A stretch of 64,000 nucleotides of DNA from Dermacentor variabilis (GCF_050947875.1 NC_134570.1:208535750-208599749), one strand, 5' to 3'. Shown: positions 11,755 to 24,094, numbered from the stretch's first letter. Numbers and translations are program-made. The notes: generated from the sequence alone by a model not told the origin.

Positions 11755-12399
11755 ATGAAAGTTGCGTGCGGAAGCTGGAGTAACACTAGACAAAATCTTA
11801 CAGCGAAGCTGTTTATGCGGACCGTACGTGTGCCGTCGCTGTCGGACTTCGCTAAAAAGGGGCCACGTGACCTAGCGGGAGAGGAAAAGAGCTCAAATGG
11901 GAGAAAAGAGATGCAGCGATCCCTTTCTTCTTGTGAGAATGATAGCTTACACGCGAATCTTATACGGTTGTCACACGGTGCATTTTCGGATATCGAGCCA
12001 GAACGGCACCGAATTTATCGACGATTGATTCCGCCTTGCCGGGAAAGAAACAAATGTTATGCTGGTAGTTTGCGGCCAAAGCACGTGTCTACCGGCACTT
12101 CAGCGCCAGCAAGAAGTGCCGGCAGCCACATCAATCGTGAAACAAATCCAACTAATAGTCAGAACAATTGCAGTGCGCGCATTTCCAGGATTGGTGGTTC
12201 TGCACATTACATCCCAGCCACAACTATAGGAAGACCACGAGTAGTGCGTGCTCCTGAGGAAGAAGTTGCCTACCGCAAGCGTCACCGAGAGTTGGCTCGT
12301 GAACGCGCTCGTCGTTGTAGGGCTGACCCTGAGCTGCACGCCAGAGATGCAGAGTTTAAACGACAGCGCGTACCATCAACAAATACAATGTTACACTAG
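11755..12399 (+). CDS. Hypothetical basic ORF with Arg/Glu-rich C-terminal helix
   Basis: A 214-codon frame is open from ATG to stop. The N-terminal two thirds has no recognisable fold and is rich in Ser, Arg and Asn. The last 50 residues are strongly charged (AYRKRHRELARERARRC then DPELHARDAEFKRQR) and would form a long basic helix with heptad-like R/E spacing. This pattern recurs in arthropod transposon-encoded proteins, so a mobile-element origin is likely, but I cannot name a family. There is no signal peptide or membrane segment. It could also be a chance or relic frame. Confidence 0.35.
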   Translation: MKVACGSWSNTRQNLTAKLFMRTVRVPSLSDFAKKGPRDLAGEEKSSNGRKEMQRSLSSCENDSLHANLIRLSHGAFSDIEPERHRIYRRLIPPCRERNKCYAGSLRPKHVSTGTSAPARSAGSHINRETNPTNSQNNCSARISRIGGSAHYIPATTIGRPRVVRAPEEEVAYRKRHRELARERARRCRADPELHARDAEFKRQRVPSTNTMLH

Positions 12400-13714
12400 T
12401 ACTCAATTGCATGGTGTAACACTCAGCGTAGCTAACATGGCTTTGCTGTTCGGCCTCTTCACAGATTGGAAGGGGCGGCGATTTTTTTCAGTCTTGATAA
12501 GGGAATAAATGGACGTTACAAGAAGTTGGTCGTGGTGTGCGAGGCGCTTCGATCTAAGCTGCGATAATCGTGAGGCGTGGAGGGTTCCTTGCACCACGAG
12601 CCATATCGCTTTAATCAATCGTACTTTCCCCTTCTTTACATCACTATTTCTCTTCCAGCCGAAACCAAGCTCGATCCAAATAGGTCTCGAAGCTTCGGGC
12701 GAAAAGCGGTCCAGAACAAATTGTCACCGACATAGGGTGGGTATGGGAGCAGCGATTAAAGGGCGACTATGTTTGGGGGGAACAAACGCTGGAAAAGAAA
12801 AACGCGTATTTTAATTAAAGCGAGACACCGTTAGAGTCATTCAACGAAAAAAAATCCTAATCAATTTTATATATGCGTGACGAGTAAAGAAAGGACAACT
12901 CTATATTGTCATTATCAATAAATACATTTTGCAGCGCCCATCCTAAGTGGGTAGGGCGGGAGGGGGGGGGGGGGTAGGCGTTGAGACCGCTATCGCTTGC
13001 AAAGCAATGCAGCTCTTGGAAGTGTGCAAAAAAGGCACGCTCGTAAATTTCACCTGCTAGAATACGCCCCCCCCCCCCCCCCCCCCACACGTTGTGCTGC
13101 TTTGCTTGGCGACGTTTGTCTGAATTTGATGACGCGGGTAGCTTGAGCGTTTCTCAACCTGTTCAGTCAAAAGTAGTGAGTTACGACGTCCAGATAATTG
13201 CTTACTTTAGTGTTTTCCTGCAACTGCGCAAGCCAACAGGCTTGGTGTCCGGTGATAGAACCAGCGTTCTACACTTAAAGCTTTCGTCGCGCTCCAAAGA
13301 AAGTATGTTCTGTTAAGGGGTGCGATTTCGACGCCAGTACGCCTGACGTTTCCTTGCATTGCTCTCCGCGCTGAAAACTCGAAACGCCCATCAAGTCGTA
13401 TTCAAAATCACGTTTATTTTTCTAAAGAACATTTGGAAGGAGGCCCGAACAAAAAGTGGAAGCTAATCCACATGACGAGGGTTCGGGCCCCCTTTTACAA
13501 GGCACAGCGAAGGTGACAAGTCGACAAACGAACAGCCGAAATTGCGGGGTATTTGAATGTGTAGCCCTAATGGCAGGTCACCAAAACAAATCTCGCGCTT
13601 TTGAGAACAAAATGAGGTCACTTCTGTTTTTCGCGGATATGACGTCACATTGTTCTTTCTTCCGCCAGAAGTGGTCCCTCCTCATACAGATGGCGCTAAG
13701 CCCCATGAACCCAT
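12400..13714. other. No gene recognised; long G and C homopolymers
   Basis: A G run at about 12958-12974 and a 20-base C run at 13067-13086 lie 100 bp apart. A glycine-rich open frame across them is an artefact. Nothing else is supported. Confidence 0.4.
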
Positions 13715-15495
13715 GCAGGCAATTAAATTAAAGCTGCAAGCATGGACAGAGTATAATGGCATATTGGGAGAACTTCAGAATGGCTTCAGAATAGGTAGGC
13801 GTTCGGAGGATAACTTATTTGTTCTTACTAAGTGTATCGAAATATCAAGAGTGGAAAGCAGGCCGTTATATGTGGCCTTTTCAGACATTACAGGAGCGTA
13901 TGACAACGTAGACCGCAACATTTTGTGGAATATTCTCGATGGGGAAGGCTTACGGGACGATTGTCTACAGCTTTTGAGGGAGCTATACGTAGAAAGTACC
14001 GTTTGCGTTGAATGGGAATAGATGAGGAGCGAGGAGAGCGTTCATATCAACAAGGAACTTTATCCCCACTGTTGTTTATGGTGTACTTGTTGAGGATGGA
14101 GAGGGCGCTAAAAGGAAGTAATATCGGTTTTAATCCCTTATACAAATAGGCGGGTACGGTAGTAAAGCAACAGCCTCCGGCTTTATTTTATGCGGACGAC
14201 ATTGTGTTGCTAGTTAACAAGCAAAGTGATTTGCAACGTCTGGCTAATATCTGTGGACAAGAAGGCAAGAATTTCGGTTTGAAATTTAGTGTTAGAAAAT
14301 CAGGTGTTATGGTATTCAATGAAAACAGTGAACAGACATTGGCAATACAGGTCCAGGAAATACATCGGGTAAGAAAATATACGTACCTTGGCATATGGAT
14401 AAGCGAAGGCAATATATATATGGAAACATAAGAAAAAACAATGACAGTAAAGGGGAAGAGAAATGCAGCCATAATAAAGCAGAATGCTATGGGGATACAA
14501 TAGGCACGAGGTGCTCCGGAGTATGTAGATATATGTAATGGATCCAGGACTTGCATTTGGAAATGCGGTTGTTTGCTTCCAATCAGGGGTACAACCAGGA
14601 CTCGATGGGAACCAAAGGTCAGTGGGTCGCCTCGCATTGGGCACTCACGGGAAGACCGCAAATGAGACTGTGCAGGGTGATATGGGCTGGACTAGTTTTG
14701 AAGTGCGGGAAGCTCACAGTAAAATTAAATATGAAGAATGACTGAGGAATATGGAATAAATTAAATGGGATGGGAGAGTTTTGATGTATCTGTGCAGGGA
14801 AAACATGGATTCACAGTGGAGGACAAGAACTAGGAAGCTTACAAGCAAGTATGCGGCCTGTAAGGTGGGCAACACAGCAACAAAGAACGTCAAGCGGAAA
14901 GTCAGAGAGGCTGAAATAATCTCATGGGTGGCGGCAATGGAAAGGAAACCTGCCTTGAGCAACTACTGAAGAGGAAAAAATGAAATTGGGAAAGAAACAA
15001 TTTATGATAACTCAAAGGGATGCTTATTACTTTTCGAAGCGAGATCGGAAAGCGTTAGAACACGCACCTATAAAGCGAGATATAAGAAGGAAGACGAAAC
15101 ATGTGCTTGCTGCGCTAAAGCTAGAGAAATTATGGAGCATGTTTTATTAGAATGTGAAGACGACTGCCCAGCGGTCGATTTAGGCACCACTGGCCTCCTT
15201 GAAGCCCTTGGGTTCAGCGAGAGCAGGGGAACAGTAAACATGTCCGCAATAGAGATTAGTAAGAGGCGATTGGAAGATTGGTGGAAGTAGGGAAACGGCA
15301 AAAAACGGATACGTAGAAAAGCAAAGTTCGCAATAGTGGGTCAGAAAGTTTGGTTGTGGGAGTTCATAGTGGTTATTTTTCTTTTTTCAAGTAGAATATT
15401 AGGCAGTATAATAGCAAGGGCTTGGTGGCGCAACCCACCGTCCCGTTCCAAAGGGGACGCTCATAACATCCATCCATCCATCCATCCATCCATCT
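13715..15495 (+). mobile_element. 5'-truncated LINE with (CATC)n tail (L1a)
   Basis: The frame starts inside the reverse transcriptase: LQNGFRIGRRSEDNLFVLTK, FSDITGAYDNVDRNILW, then after stops FYADDIVLLVNK (about 14190) and YTYLGIWISEGN (about 14385). The far C-terminal part at about 15095-15165 keeps a zinc-binding CACC...EHVLLEC motif typical of LINE ORF2 ends. The 3' end runs into a CATC repeat at 15468-15494, which is the expected microsatellite tail. Several stops and frameshifts between 14020 and 15000 show it is dead. No promoter or endonuclease domain remains. The LINE clade is left open. Confidence 0.85.
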
Positions 15496-15971
15496 GCGGA
15501 AGAACCGCCATGTTTTGAACGAATGGGCTTGTATGGAAGCTTTTCTACCAGGTATATAATGTCTACCTTGTCGAAACAGTAGCAAGGTGCAGGCGCCCCA
15601 CACGAAGCATATTAACCAAACTATCAGGCGACGTCCTGGAACAAAAAAAAATATGCAAATCCCACGCGTTATGGGAATCGATTTAAGCGAAGCTTCCTGT
15701 GCTGGTTGCTTCGATTGGCGGTAATTATAGGTGATGTTGACGATGAAAGCTTAATTTATTCAATGTTTAGTCTGACACGAGACAAGCGAGTTGTTAAACC
15801 TTACCTTGTGTGCACCACTGCTGTTTGTCTGTGTAGTGCACAGAACACACAGGGAGATGTGTTTGAGGCATTTTTGTGTGCCATATTTTATAACATCTGA
15901 GAGGGTTGAGCATTGTCATCACCTCACATGGCATATCTCATCGTGGCAGAAGTAACAAACTTGTGTTGCAT
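15496..15971. other. No gene recognised
   Basis: No supported gene or RNA between the LINE tail and the next SINE. Confidence 0.35.
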
Positions 15972-16175
15972 TACGGGGCTGTACGTGCCAAAACCACAAT
16001 GGCACGCCGTAGTGGCGGATCCCGGGTTCATTTTGACACCGTGATGTTTTTTAACGTGTCGCAAAATGTAAGCGCGTTTGTTTTCTATTTCGTACCCGTG
16101 GAAATGCGGTAGCCGCGCTTTGGATAAAAAACCGCGACCTCTAGCAATATCATAGTTGCAAAGCTACCGCGGCGG
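15972..16175 (-). repeat. Highly diverged Ruka-like SINE
   Basis: Read on the minus strand it begins CCCGCCGCGGTAGCTTTGC and ends near TTTTGGCACGTACAGCCCCG. It keeps the layout of the other Ruka copies (tRNA-like head, GAAATGCG-like block, GGCACGTA end) but is far more diverged and has internal losses. I found no clear target duplication. Confidence 0.6.
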
Positions 16176-16875
16176 GAACAGAAGTGTTAGACCGCTTCTG
16201 TGGTGTCGCCTGAACCCTGTGATGCGCTTTCATTAATGCAGATATGTTTCTACACGCCCTGTGTAATTTCTGCGCTTGACATATTTGCATGGTGTTTATT
16301 TTAGAGAAATAGCAGGAGCGTACTGTACCGTACCTTGAACTCGAGCTTATCCAGTTGCCCGCAACTTCTGTTATATAGTGGTAGAGTTTCCTTGCCTTCT
16401 CACGTAACCTTCCCTCCCGCCCATCTTGTATGGGAACTGCCTCTTCTCCTCCCTCCTCTATACAGTTCTACTTCCCCTCTCGACTCACACGTTAGTAAAA
16501 GGGGAAGGGCTGCAGTTTCTGCAATGCTTTTGAGGGGGGTCACGAATAATTGCAGCTGTCAAGAGGATAAAGTGGCGACGCCCAGGGAGGTCCAGAGCGC
16601 ATTGTGAACATTCGATGGGGTCGGGTCGAAACGAGTTTCTCGCGTCACCTTTCCTCTCTGACTCGCTTCTGTCATGTGTACGCATGCTCTAAACCACCCT
16701 CTGACGCGGTGTGCCAGACAGCAGCAGCAGCAGCAGCAACAGCAATGGGAAAGTTGAAGAGGCAAAGCAAGCATCGCTTTAAAAATTCACGCCGATTACC
16801 TCTCTACCTCTCGCAACGGCGACAAAGCGGGGCCGCCTCTCGAAGTCAGTTTGTCAGCTGAAAAAGATCTAAAAA
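16176..16875. other. No gene; short CAG microsatellite
   Basis: The only notable feature is a CAG/CAA trinucleotide run at about 16719-16744. Confidence 0.4.
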
Positions 16876-17050
16876 CGTTGGCAGTAGCTCAATTGGTAAG
16901 AGCATAGGACGCGCAATGCGATGACGCGGGATCGTTCCGAACTAGCGGCTAGTTGTTTTTTCATCCATTTTCATTTCCATTCTGCTATGATTTCTTTAAT
17001 TGAATTAGTAATTGTACAAGTGTACTCCTTGGTGTCTTTTTTGTTAACTT
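16876..17050 (+). repeat. tRNA-derived SINE, second family
   Basis: It opens with a tRNA-like head (GGCAGTAGCTCAATTGG, then AGAGCAT) and continues GGGATCGTTCC, GTTGTTTTTTCATCCA and AATTAGTAATTGTACAAG. The same layout recurs at 34567-34759 and in fragments at 34394-34545. The right end abuts the trinucleotide tail of LINE L0. Confidence 0.7.
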
Positions 17051-17577
17051 CATCATCATCATCACCAACCTATTTTAAGTACTTGCAGCACGATTACCCC
17101 ATTACCCCTGTGCTGCGCTAACCAATTCCAACTTGCCCCTGCGAATTTAATTTCGTCGCCCCACTTTTGCGGTCCTCGACTGAGTTTCCCTTCTCTTCGC
17201 ACTCATTATGTAACCCTAATGATCCACCGGTTATCTAACCTACGCATTGCATTACATGACCTGGTCAGCTCCATTTCATTCTCTTAATGTCAATTATGTC
17301 GGCTGTGCCCGTTTGCTCTCTGATCCGCACTGCACTCTTCCTGTCTCTTTACGTTACGCCTATCATTCTTCGTTCCGTCGCTTTGTGCGGTCCTTAACTT
17401 GTTTTCGAGCTTCTTTGTCAGTCACCAAGTTCCTGCCCATATGTTAGCACCAGTAGAATACACCGATTTTACACCTTTTTTACTGATAATGGTAAGCTTC
17501 CAGTAAGGATCTGACAATGTCTGTCGTATGCGCTACAACCCATTTTTATTCTTCTGTAAATTTCCTTCTTATGATCT
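17051..17577 (-). pseudogene. C-terminal end and 3' tail of RTE-like LINE L0
   Basis: The minus-strand translation starts DHKKEIYRRIKMG and continues RHCQILTGSLPLSVK, then relics of the YGAETW and RAMERKMLG blocks characteristic of RTE/BovB-group reverse-transcriptase C-termini. It ends in a (GATGAT)n tail at 17055-17066, the trinucleotide tail usual for this clade. Its upstream half lies at 34188-34974. The reading frame resumes at the first base on the other side of element T, so T was inserted into this LINE. Multiple stops make it dead. Confidence 0.8.
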
Positions 17578-17701
17578 TGCATCGACGCACGCAAGATGGC
17601 GAAGGATTTTTATTGCGTTCCACAACGGGGCTTGCAGCCAATCAGGGTTGCCAGCCGAGAGTGGTGGATGCAGCTATGTCCGACTATAGGAACACGATAA
17701 A
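17578..17701 (-). repeat. 3' LTR of element T
   Basis: This 124-bp copy pairs with 27818-27865 plus 34112-34187. Both share the GATGGCGAA, TTTATTG, TTCCACA, TGCCAGCCGAGA and CACGATA blocks on the plus strand. The minus-strand LTR start TGTATCGTG, seen in the 5' copy, has become TTTATCGTG here. That start resembles the LTR start of element U. Confidence 0.85.
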
Positions 17702-17714
17702 TTTTCCTTCCTTT
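17702..17714 (-). promoter_or_regulatory. Polypurine tract of element T
   Basis: The minus strand reads AAAGGAAGGAAAA directly upstream of the 3' LTR, where plus-strand DNA priming occurs in LTR retrotransposons. Confidence 0.75.
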
Positions 17715-17858
17715 AACATCAGCAATAAAAACCCATGATCGGCCAAGTCAGTCTCATACCCCGCACACCCGTCACGGAGGTGTCACAGGGACATCTCTAT
17801 TCAGACATTGGTCTTCCCACTTCACTAAACTACATCACTGAGCACAACAGCATCGGTG

Positions 17859-20800
17859 TCAGGCGAGCTGCTGGACGTTTTCGTCGCAAGACACCCTTGC
17901 GGGGGGCCTTGGCCGCCTGGCTGATCTACATTCTACCACATCAGGTGACGGTGACTGCGCTGCGTGAGCCTGTTGTTGAGGCTGTGAAACTGTAGATGGT
18001 CCATTCGATGAGCAGTGGGACCTCGCTGGCGACTGGGATCCGGATTGCCTTTGTGGGTTTCCGAAACAGTCTATTGTTTGATCACAGCCGTCGGGTAAAG
18101 ACGTGTTCGTACTGTTCCTCGGTTGAGAGCAGATGCTGGTTTTCAGCCAGAGCTTGGTTCCGTCTTCCGTGACCACAATGTATGACCTCGTCGCAGTCTG
18201 ATGCTGTACTTTTGCCTTGATTTTCCATCCGTGGTGATCGCGAACCCGTACGACGTCCCCTTTCTTCAAGACAGGGAGCAGACGTCCTCGCTTTGGTTGG
18301 TTTCGCATCCATACGACTTGAGGGCTATCCTCTGCACAGTCCGGCAGGCGTATTCTCAAGTGGCAGCCGATGAGAAGCTCACTCGGGCACCTTCCATCTT
18401 CAAGAGGGGTGGCTCTGGAGCAGGGCCAACCAGAAGCATTTTTTCCACTCGATGTCTTTTGTAGTAGCCGCTTAACAATTTGCATATCCTTATCTGCCAG
18501 GCCATTTGACCAGGGAAATCGTGGACTGGACGTTGTGTGATGGAAGTCACTGGCTTTTGCCAATTCTCAGAAGTTGTAGCAAGCGAATTGCGGATCATTG
18601 TCAGTGACAACCCCCAATCGAATACCATGTCTTCTAAGCATGCTTCCCAGCACATCAACAACTTTCCGAGCATTAGTGCTTCGCGGACGCTCAACTTCTC
18701 GAAGGTTTGAAAATGCGTCATACGCCACAAGGTAGTGCTGCCCGTTGAATTGGCACCAGTCTACTCCCACACAATCCCACGGTAGTGCTGGTGCTTCGCG
18801 AGGCAAAAAGGGGCTCGCACGCCTGATGATATGCGAAGGTCTTGCACACGCTGCATGACCTGATTAAGGTTTCTATATCACTGGCCCGACAACGCCAAAA
18901 GACCAGTGCTTGTGCTCTAGCGTTGCACTTGTTGAGGCCTTCGTGAATCCGCTGCAACATTTCCTGTCTCGATGCTAATCGAATTACCGCTTTGGTGCCC
19001 TTAAAGAGCAGTCCGTTTATCTCCTACGGCTCTGCTTAAAACGGGCGAAAGGGGCATTTTATTGGAATACCTGCATTCAAAGATTCCATGACGTTTTGCA
19101 GCTCCTGGTCTTCTGCCGTAGCTTTGACCAATCGATGGGATGTCTGCTCGCTGACTAGGCTGTGTTGGATGGTAAGTGCGTGAAGGTCTGCTGTCAGCTG
19201 AGGCAGCACAGTCTTGAGCCCTCCTGTTACGCGAGAATGCCCTCGAAACGGCGTCCGGAATTACAATAACTTTTCGTTGTACATACTGCAAAATGCAATT
19301 GTACACTATTAGGTGCAAGAAAAACCGTTGCAGCCTTGGCCTTGGCGCCATGTCTCCTATTGCTTTGGCAGAGATGGCAATGAGCGGCTTATGGTCAGTT
19401 TCTGCAACGACCTGATGACCACACGGGAAGTCGTGCAATTTATCGAACATAATTCCCAGCGCTTCCGTTTCAATTTATGAGTAGCGTCCCTCAGCTTCTG
19501 ACAGCACTCTAGAGGCGTACGCTACCGGGCGCCAGCCGCCATTATGCTTTTGCAATAGAACCCTCCAGACCGTGCGATGATGCATTTGTTGAAAGTTTGT
19601 AGCTCTTGATCGGTCATAAATGGTCAGAAGTGGTGTTTTAGTGAGAAGTTCGTTGACTTCTTTCCATTCTTTCTCGAGAGGATGACCACTCAAAGATACT
19701 GTCACTCTTGATCAGTGAACGCAGTAACGCAGCTCTATAGTCGACAAGTCCTTACCAAAACAGTTTATCAAGCCTAGAAACTTGAGGACGGCTTCTTTGT
19801 CTGCTGGCGGGGGAAAATCTCTCACGAAGCACTTCACGTGGCCTTATCCCACTTTTACTAATAAGGTCACCCAGGAATATAATTTCTGAGAGCCCAAACT
19901 GACACTTTTCCAGATTAAATGTAACATTCTCGTGCTTCAGGCGAGCTAAGACAGTGCGCAGTCATTCATCATGCTCTTGTCTGGTACATCCTTAGATTTG
20001 GATGTCGTCCATATATAGTTTTGTTGCCGCTAGGTCTTCAAGCATCTCACTGATGGTTGTCTGAAGCACCTCAGGTGCCGACCTAATTCGGAAGGGCAAC
20101 CGCAGGTGCTGTTACCGACCGAATGGCGTTGCGACGGCACATATATTTGATGTGGCCTCATCCAGCGGAATTTGATGGAACCCAGAATTTGCGTCGAGTT
20201 TCGAAAAGTAAGACGCGCTAACCATTTGCACTTGGATTCCCTCGCGTTTTGGCAGTTAGAAAAGTTCACGCTTCAAGTTAGCGTTTATGTGTCGCGGATC
20301 AAGACACAATCTGAGTTGTCCATTCTTTTTAGGTAAAATGACAAGACCAGTCACCCAATCTGTCGGTTTTTGAACACGTCGCATAATCCCCGCTGCAACT
20401 AGGTGGGCCATTTCCTTTTGTAAAGGGTCTCTCGGTGGAAGAGGCACGCGTCTCGCTGACTGCATTACGGGCTGCGCTCCCTCACGTTGAACCATCTTGT
20501 ACAGTCGTTTCACACATTCCATACCTTGAAACACCTTGGGGAATTCCATAAGGACTGCTGCCTTTTGCGATGGCTCTGTCGAAACCTGCAATACCCTGTT
20601 GATGATACCAAGTTTTTCGCAAGCGTCAAGGCCAAGTATCGCATTACCGTTGTGTTTCTTGACGAGGAAGAATTTGAGCAGTACCTTGCGTTCCTTCCAC
20701 ATAGTGCTCACTGCTACGGTATCCACGTGTTCAATGGCGTTACCACTGTAACCCCGCAGGATCGCGTTGCTCGAGTTAATCATCGCAGTTTTGAGGTTCC

Positions 20801-20986
20801 GACCTAACTTAGAGGAAGTAGATTCGCTTGAGCTCCAGTATCGACTGTGACATGTGTCACTTTACCTTCAAGCCGCACAGGTTCAGTCCAGTCCCGACAA
20901 GCCCCAGCTCGCGTCTTGAGATCCAGTATTTCAAGCTCCTCGACGACGGTTAACTGCGCGTTCTCTTCCTCAGAAACTTCTCGCAC
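17859..20986 (-). pseudogene. pol: Pol (PR-RT-RNase H-IN) of element T, decayed
   Basis: Reading from high to low coordinate, the protease has HVTVDTGAQANLL (about 20830). The connecting region and RT N-terminus are at 20783-20256 (AILGLDACEKLG, PTDWVTGLVILPKKNGQLRL, LDPRHINANLKREL). The RT core around 20250-19750 is shifted and stopped. RNase H is at 19705-19280 (YASRVLSEAEGRYS, DKLHDFPCGHQVVAETDHKPL). The integrase is at 18960-17859: VGVDW with the first catalytic Asp, VTDNDPQF with the second, and SNGLADK where the family's catalytic Glu is Asp. At least eight breaks separate the pieces. The protein is of the same type as intact-looking U at 51872-55914, which can serve as a reference. Confidence 0.85.
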
Positions 20987-21166
20987 TTGGCGACAACCAG
21001 GTCACGAAATAATTTTTCTTGCCACCAGCTCGAGCATGTCTTTCCAAATGCTGGGCATGCGTTGTTGCGGTGTGCTAGCTTTCCACTCCTACACGATGCG
21101 CTGACGCTTTTGCCTAGAGGCGAACACTGACGTCCCTTGTCAATCCCGCACGACGCGCTGAAGTTC
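20987..21166 (-). pseudogene. gag: Gag 3' end (zinc-knuckle region) of element T
   Basis: In shifting minus-strand frames this encodes a CGR-H...CPAFGKTC..CG-KNHF-like double knuckle, matching the arrangement at 52480-52590 in element U. It is separated from the capsid part at 27177-27755 by LINE L2, with GTACCCCTAGAC on both sides of L2. Confidence 0.65.
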
Positions 21167-21570
21167 GTACCCCTAGACCATCCGATGAGTACACGCGTTT
21201 GTACTAAGTAGGGTCACATAGAGCCTGCCGTATCAAGAGCTCAGCCCTAGCGAAACAAAAGAAGTGAACGTGATTATACGTATGGCGTAAAAAGCGGCAC
21301 TGGGACTCCTACCCAGCATATTCAACGAGAGACTACAAGCACTCGGACTTCATAATACTTCCGAGCAGCTCAGGGCAGTGACTATGCAGGGGCAAAAAGA
21401 ACGCCTCGACCGCTCAAAGGCAGGGAAACGGGTCCTCGCGGATTTAAATTTCCCTATCCGGCCCCGTTACTGCGAGGAGGACCTCCTTTCTGTCCCCGAG
21501 ACTTTACGAGAACAACTGATTGTTTCCCCAATTCCGAGAAATATGAATCCACTCCACCATTACTCAAGTA

Positions 21571-21785
21571 TTATTGCGCAACAAAAAAGACACGGACGTA
21601 AGAGCAGAAGACACACCAAGCGCAAACTTTTACCTAACTTTATTGTACCACTGAATCGTTTTTATACATGTGAAGCAGCTTAGACCGCGCATGCGCGTAT
21701 ATGAAAACTAACTGCGCATTCTCGTAACATTGTTGTGAGTCATGTTTACTTCTCTTACGGTCGTGTCCTTTTTGTTGCGCAATAA
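21571..21785. mobile_element. MITE-A, 215 bp with about 34-bp terminal inverted repeats
   Basis: The left end TTATTGCGCAACAAAAA and the reverse complement of the right end agree over about 34 bases with three mismatches, continuing through GACACG and CGTAAGAG. It interrupts L2 between a HHYS coding block and the RNase H domain. It has no coding capacity. A TA or similar short target duplication is possible but not clear, so I leave the superfamily open. Confidence 0.8.
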
Positions 21786-22588
21786 GTTTTGGATTACCAA
21801 CTTGCCCGCAATGTTCTACCATGGCGCAAGACGCGTGGCTAGAGCGTGACAATTCACTAAAAAGTTCGGCGGGTACCATGACGTCATCTACATGGACGTC
21901 GCAAAGTCCGACCATGGTCACGTTCTAACGGCAGTCAACCAATCCACACACTAAAACATCCAAATCTCAGCCTCAGTGCGCACCCTTTGCACGAGCACAG
22001 CTGAAGCATCTGCAATAGCTCTAGCAATTACACAAGCAGACGCTAGCGGGAACTTGATAGCGGTACTTACAGACGCGCAAGCGGCGTGCCGAATGTTCAT
22101 AAACAGACCTCTACCGCGCATAACCCTCAAGCTACTAGGTGAAACACTCCGCGCATCACATAGCATTACATGGTGCCCGGGACACCCGGGAGTCCCAGGA
22201 AACGAACGGGCGAACGTACTCGCTCGCGAACTAGCCAACCGAGCAGGCGAGGTCCCGAGTAAAATATCAAAGAACCAGGGGCGTAGCCAGGGGGGGGGGG
22301 GGGTGCGAAATTTTTTCGTTCTGTCAATGCACCGCCGACCAAAGCAACCCGCGGCGCCGGAAATCATTCTAGATTTTGTCTAGAATGTCGAATGTCTTTT
22401 TCATGCTCGAAAAGACATTTCACCGCGAAAATTGCCTACTCGGGCTGGATTTCGTGGCAACGCCCATGCACCGGGAGTCACATAACGCAAGCAGCCCCAT
22501 CCGAGCACAAAGTTTCAATGGCGTTTTGATGACAAACGGGCTAACCGCGGCATCTCGCGGAGGCCGCGGAATCTACGGAGCGCATGGA

Positions 22589-22757
22589 TATCAATTCCGA
22601 AACTTTATGGGTATAAATCTCAAACTTTTGATGTGAAAGGTGCATTGACATATCCAAAGTAATGCTTTAAATTTTCAATTGCGGAACTTTGTGGGTCTAA
22701 TGCTGTTATAAAAATTTGACGCCAAAGGTGCATTGACTTTTCTAAAGTCTTGCATTG
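22589..22757. repeat. Approximate tandem duplication, about 88 bp
   Basis: Two units share AATT-CG-AACTTT-TGGGT, AAAGGTGCATTGAC and AAAGT--TGC blocks. The first starts near 22589 and the second near 22676. It lies inside D1 near its left end and is subterminal, as transposase-binding repeats can be. Confidence 0.55.
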
Positions 22758-24094
22758 GAACATACAACGGGAGAAGCCAAATCAACACACTATTAGACAA
22801 ATTGACAAAGCACGCAGCGAGGTGTGATGAGACGAAGCGTAGTGGTGGTTCATTTGTGCCGTCATCTCACATAAAAATATTTTTTTTTCACCTATATGCC
22901 AAAGCATCCATGTTAAGACACTGGACCAGCCAAGGTCTCTACGTTCTTATTTATTTTTGTACTTTGACTTTTATTCGCGAGGACACATTGAGCGTCTTCA
23001 ATTTTTTTGGTCTTGCTACCCTTCCAGCCGGCTGCCAGAGCCAGCCAGAGCGCATACGTTTTTCTCGTGTTGCCCTGACCACCGCGCGGCGTACTTCGGT
23101 GCGTGTTCGGTTTGCGCTCGCCGAGTGGATTTTTACCTGGCAGAGTTTTAGACGCTTTCTGGCTAGCAGACGAGAAAAAGAAACAATGGTCGCTCGCCGC
23201 CATCACTGTGGGGACTCAACGGATTGCATCGCGTTCGCTTGAGGACGATCTCTCCGGAAAGTCTTGGCTCGCCGGTGTAGGATACCGATCAGTATGGGCG
23301 TGGTTCTCTGTGAACCAAGCGTCTCAAGTGTTTTTCGATATTCCTTCGGTAGCCACATTAGGTGCGCAAAGTAGGCATTGGATTAAGGCCAACATACTTT
23401 CCTTGGTTTCTTTTTTTATTTCGGTGCCCCCGCCCCACAAAAGGAAAAAAATACATTGTTGCGGCGCAGCGAATTGTTGCATGGAGAAAGTTCGATTTTG
23501 TTACTTATTCCTTTGCGGAAACTAATGGGCCACGGGACGCTTTAGTTGCCGGATACTCTTATTATATTATTACGATAGCAATTATATCGACACTCCAAGC
23601 GCATTCTTGCTGTCACCATCACCCTCATGTTTCGTATAAAGTCCAAGGGCGATAACATCGTTACCCAGCGCCGCATGCTGTACGTGCGAGTGAAAGCGTA
23701 CGCGAAGGGTGGGGGGGGGGGGGAGGCTGGAATGGGTGAGCCGACGATGGTGACTCAGTCTTGTGTGCGCAAAGAAGAAAAGCGGAGAACAAGCTAGTCA
23801 TCTTCCGTCGCGCGCGATCCATCGGGGGGAGTGGATGGAATGGGGGCGGTATCTAGGATTCTGTGAATCCGTGATTGCACAATATGTTTATTTGCTTCGT
23901 TTGACGCATTATACACCGTGACTTTTTCTTAAATACGTACATTTATTGGATACTTATACGTATATTTAAATATCTTGTTGGGAGATTTCGTGTATATGTG
24001 CAGTGAACTTTGTTTCCAGTGACACTTTTTTGCATTTTATCAAGCTCTATCTTCGCATTTGTATATCCCATTGTATCTTCGCATTTCTAATGTA

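Noticed and set aside
12857..13090. Glycine-rich minus-strand ORF
   Set aside because: It depends on the poly-C and poly-G runs and has no other support.
15468..15494. CRISPR-like or satellite array of CATC units
   Set aside because: It is a 4-bp microsatellite at the 3' end of a LINE, as expected for its tail.
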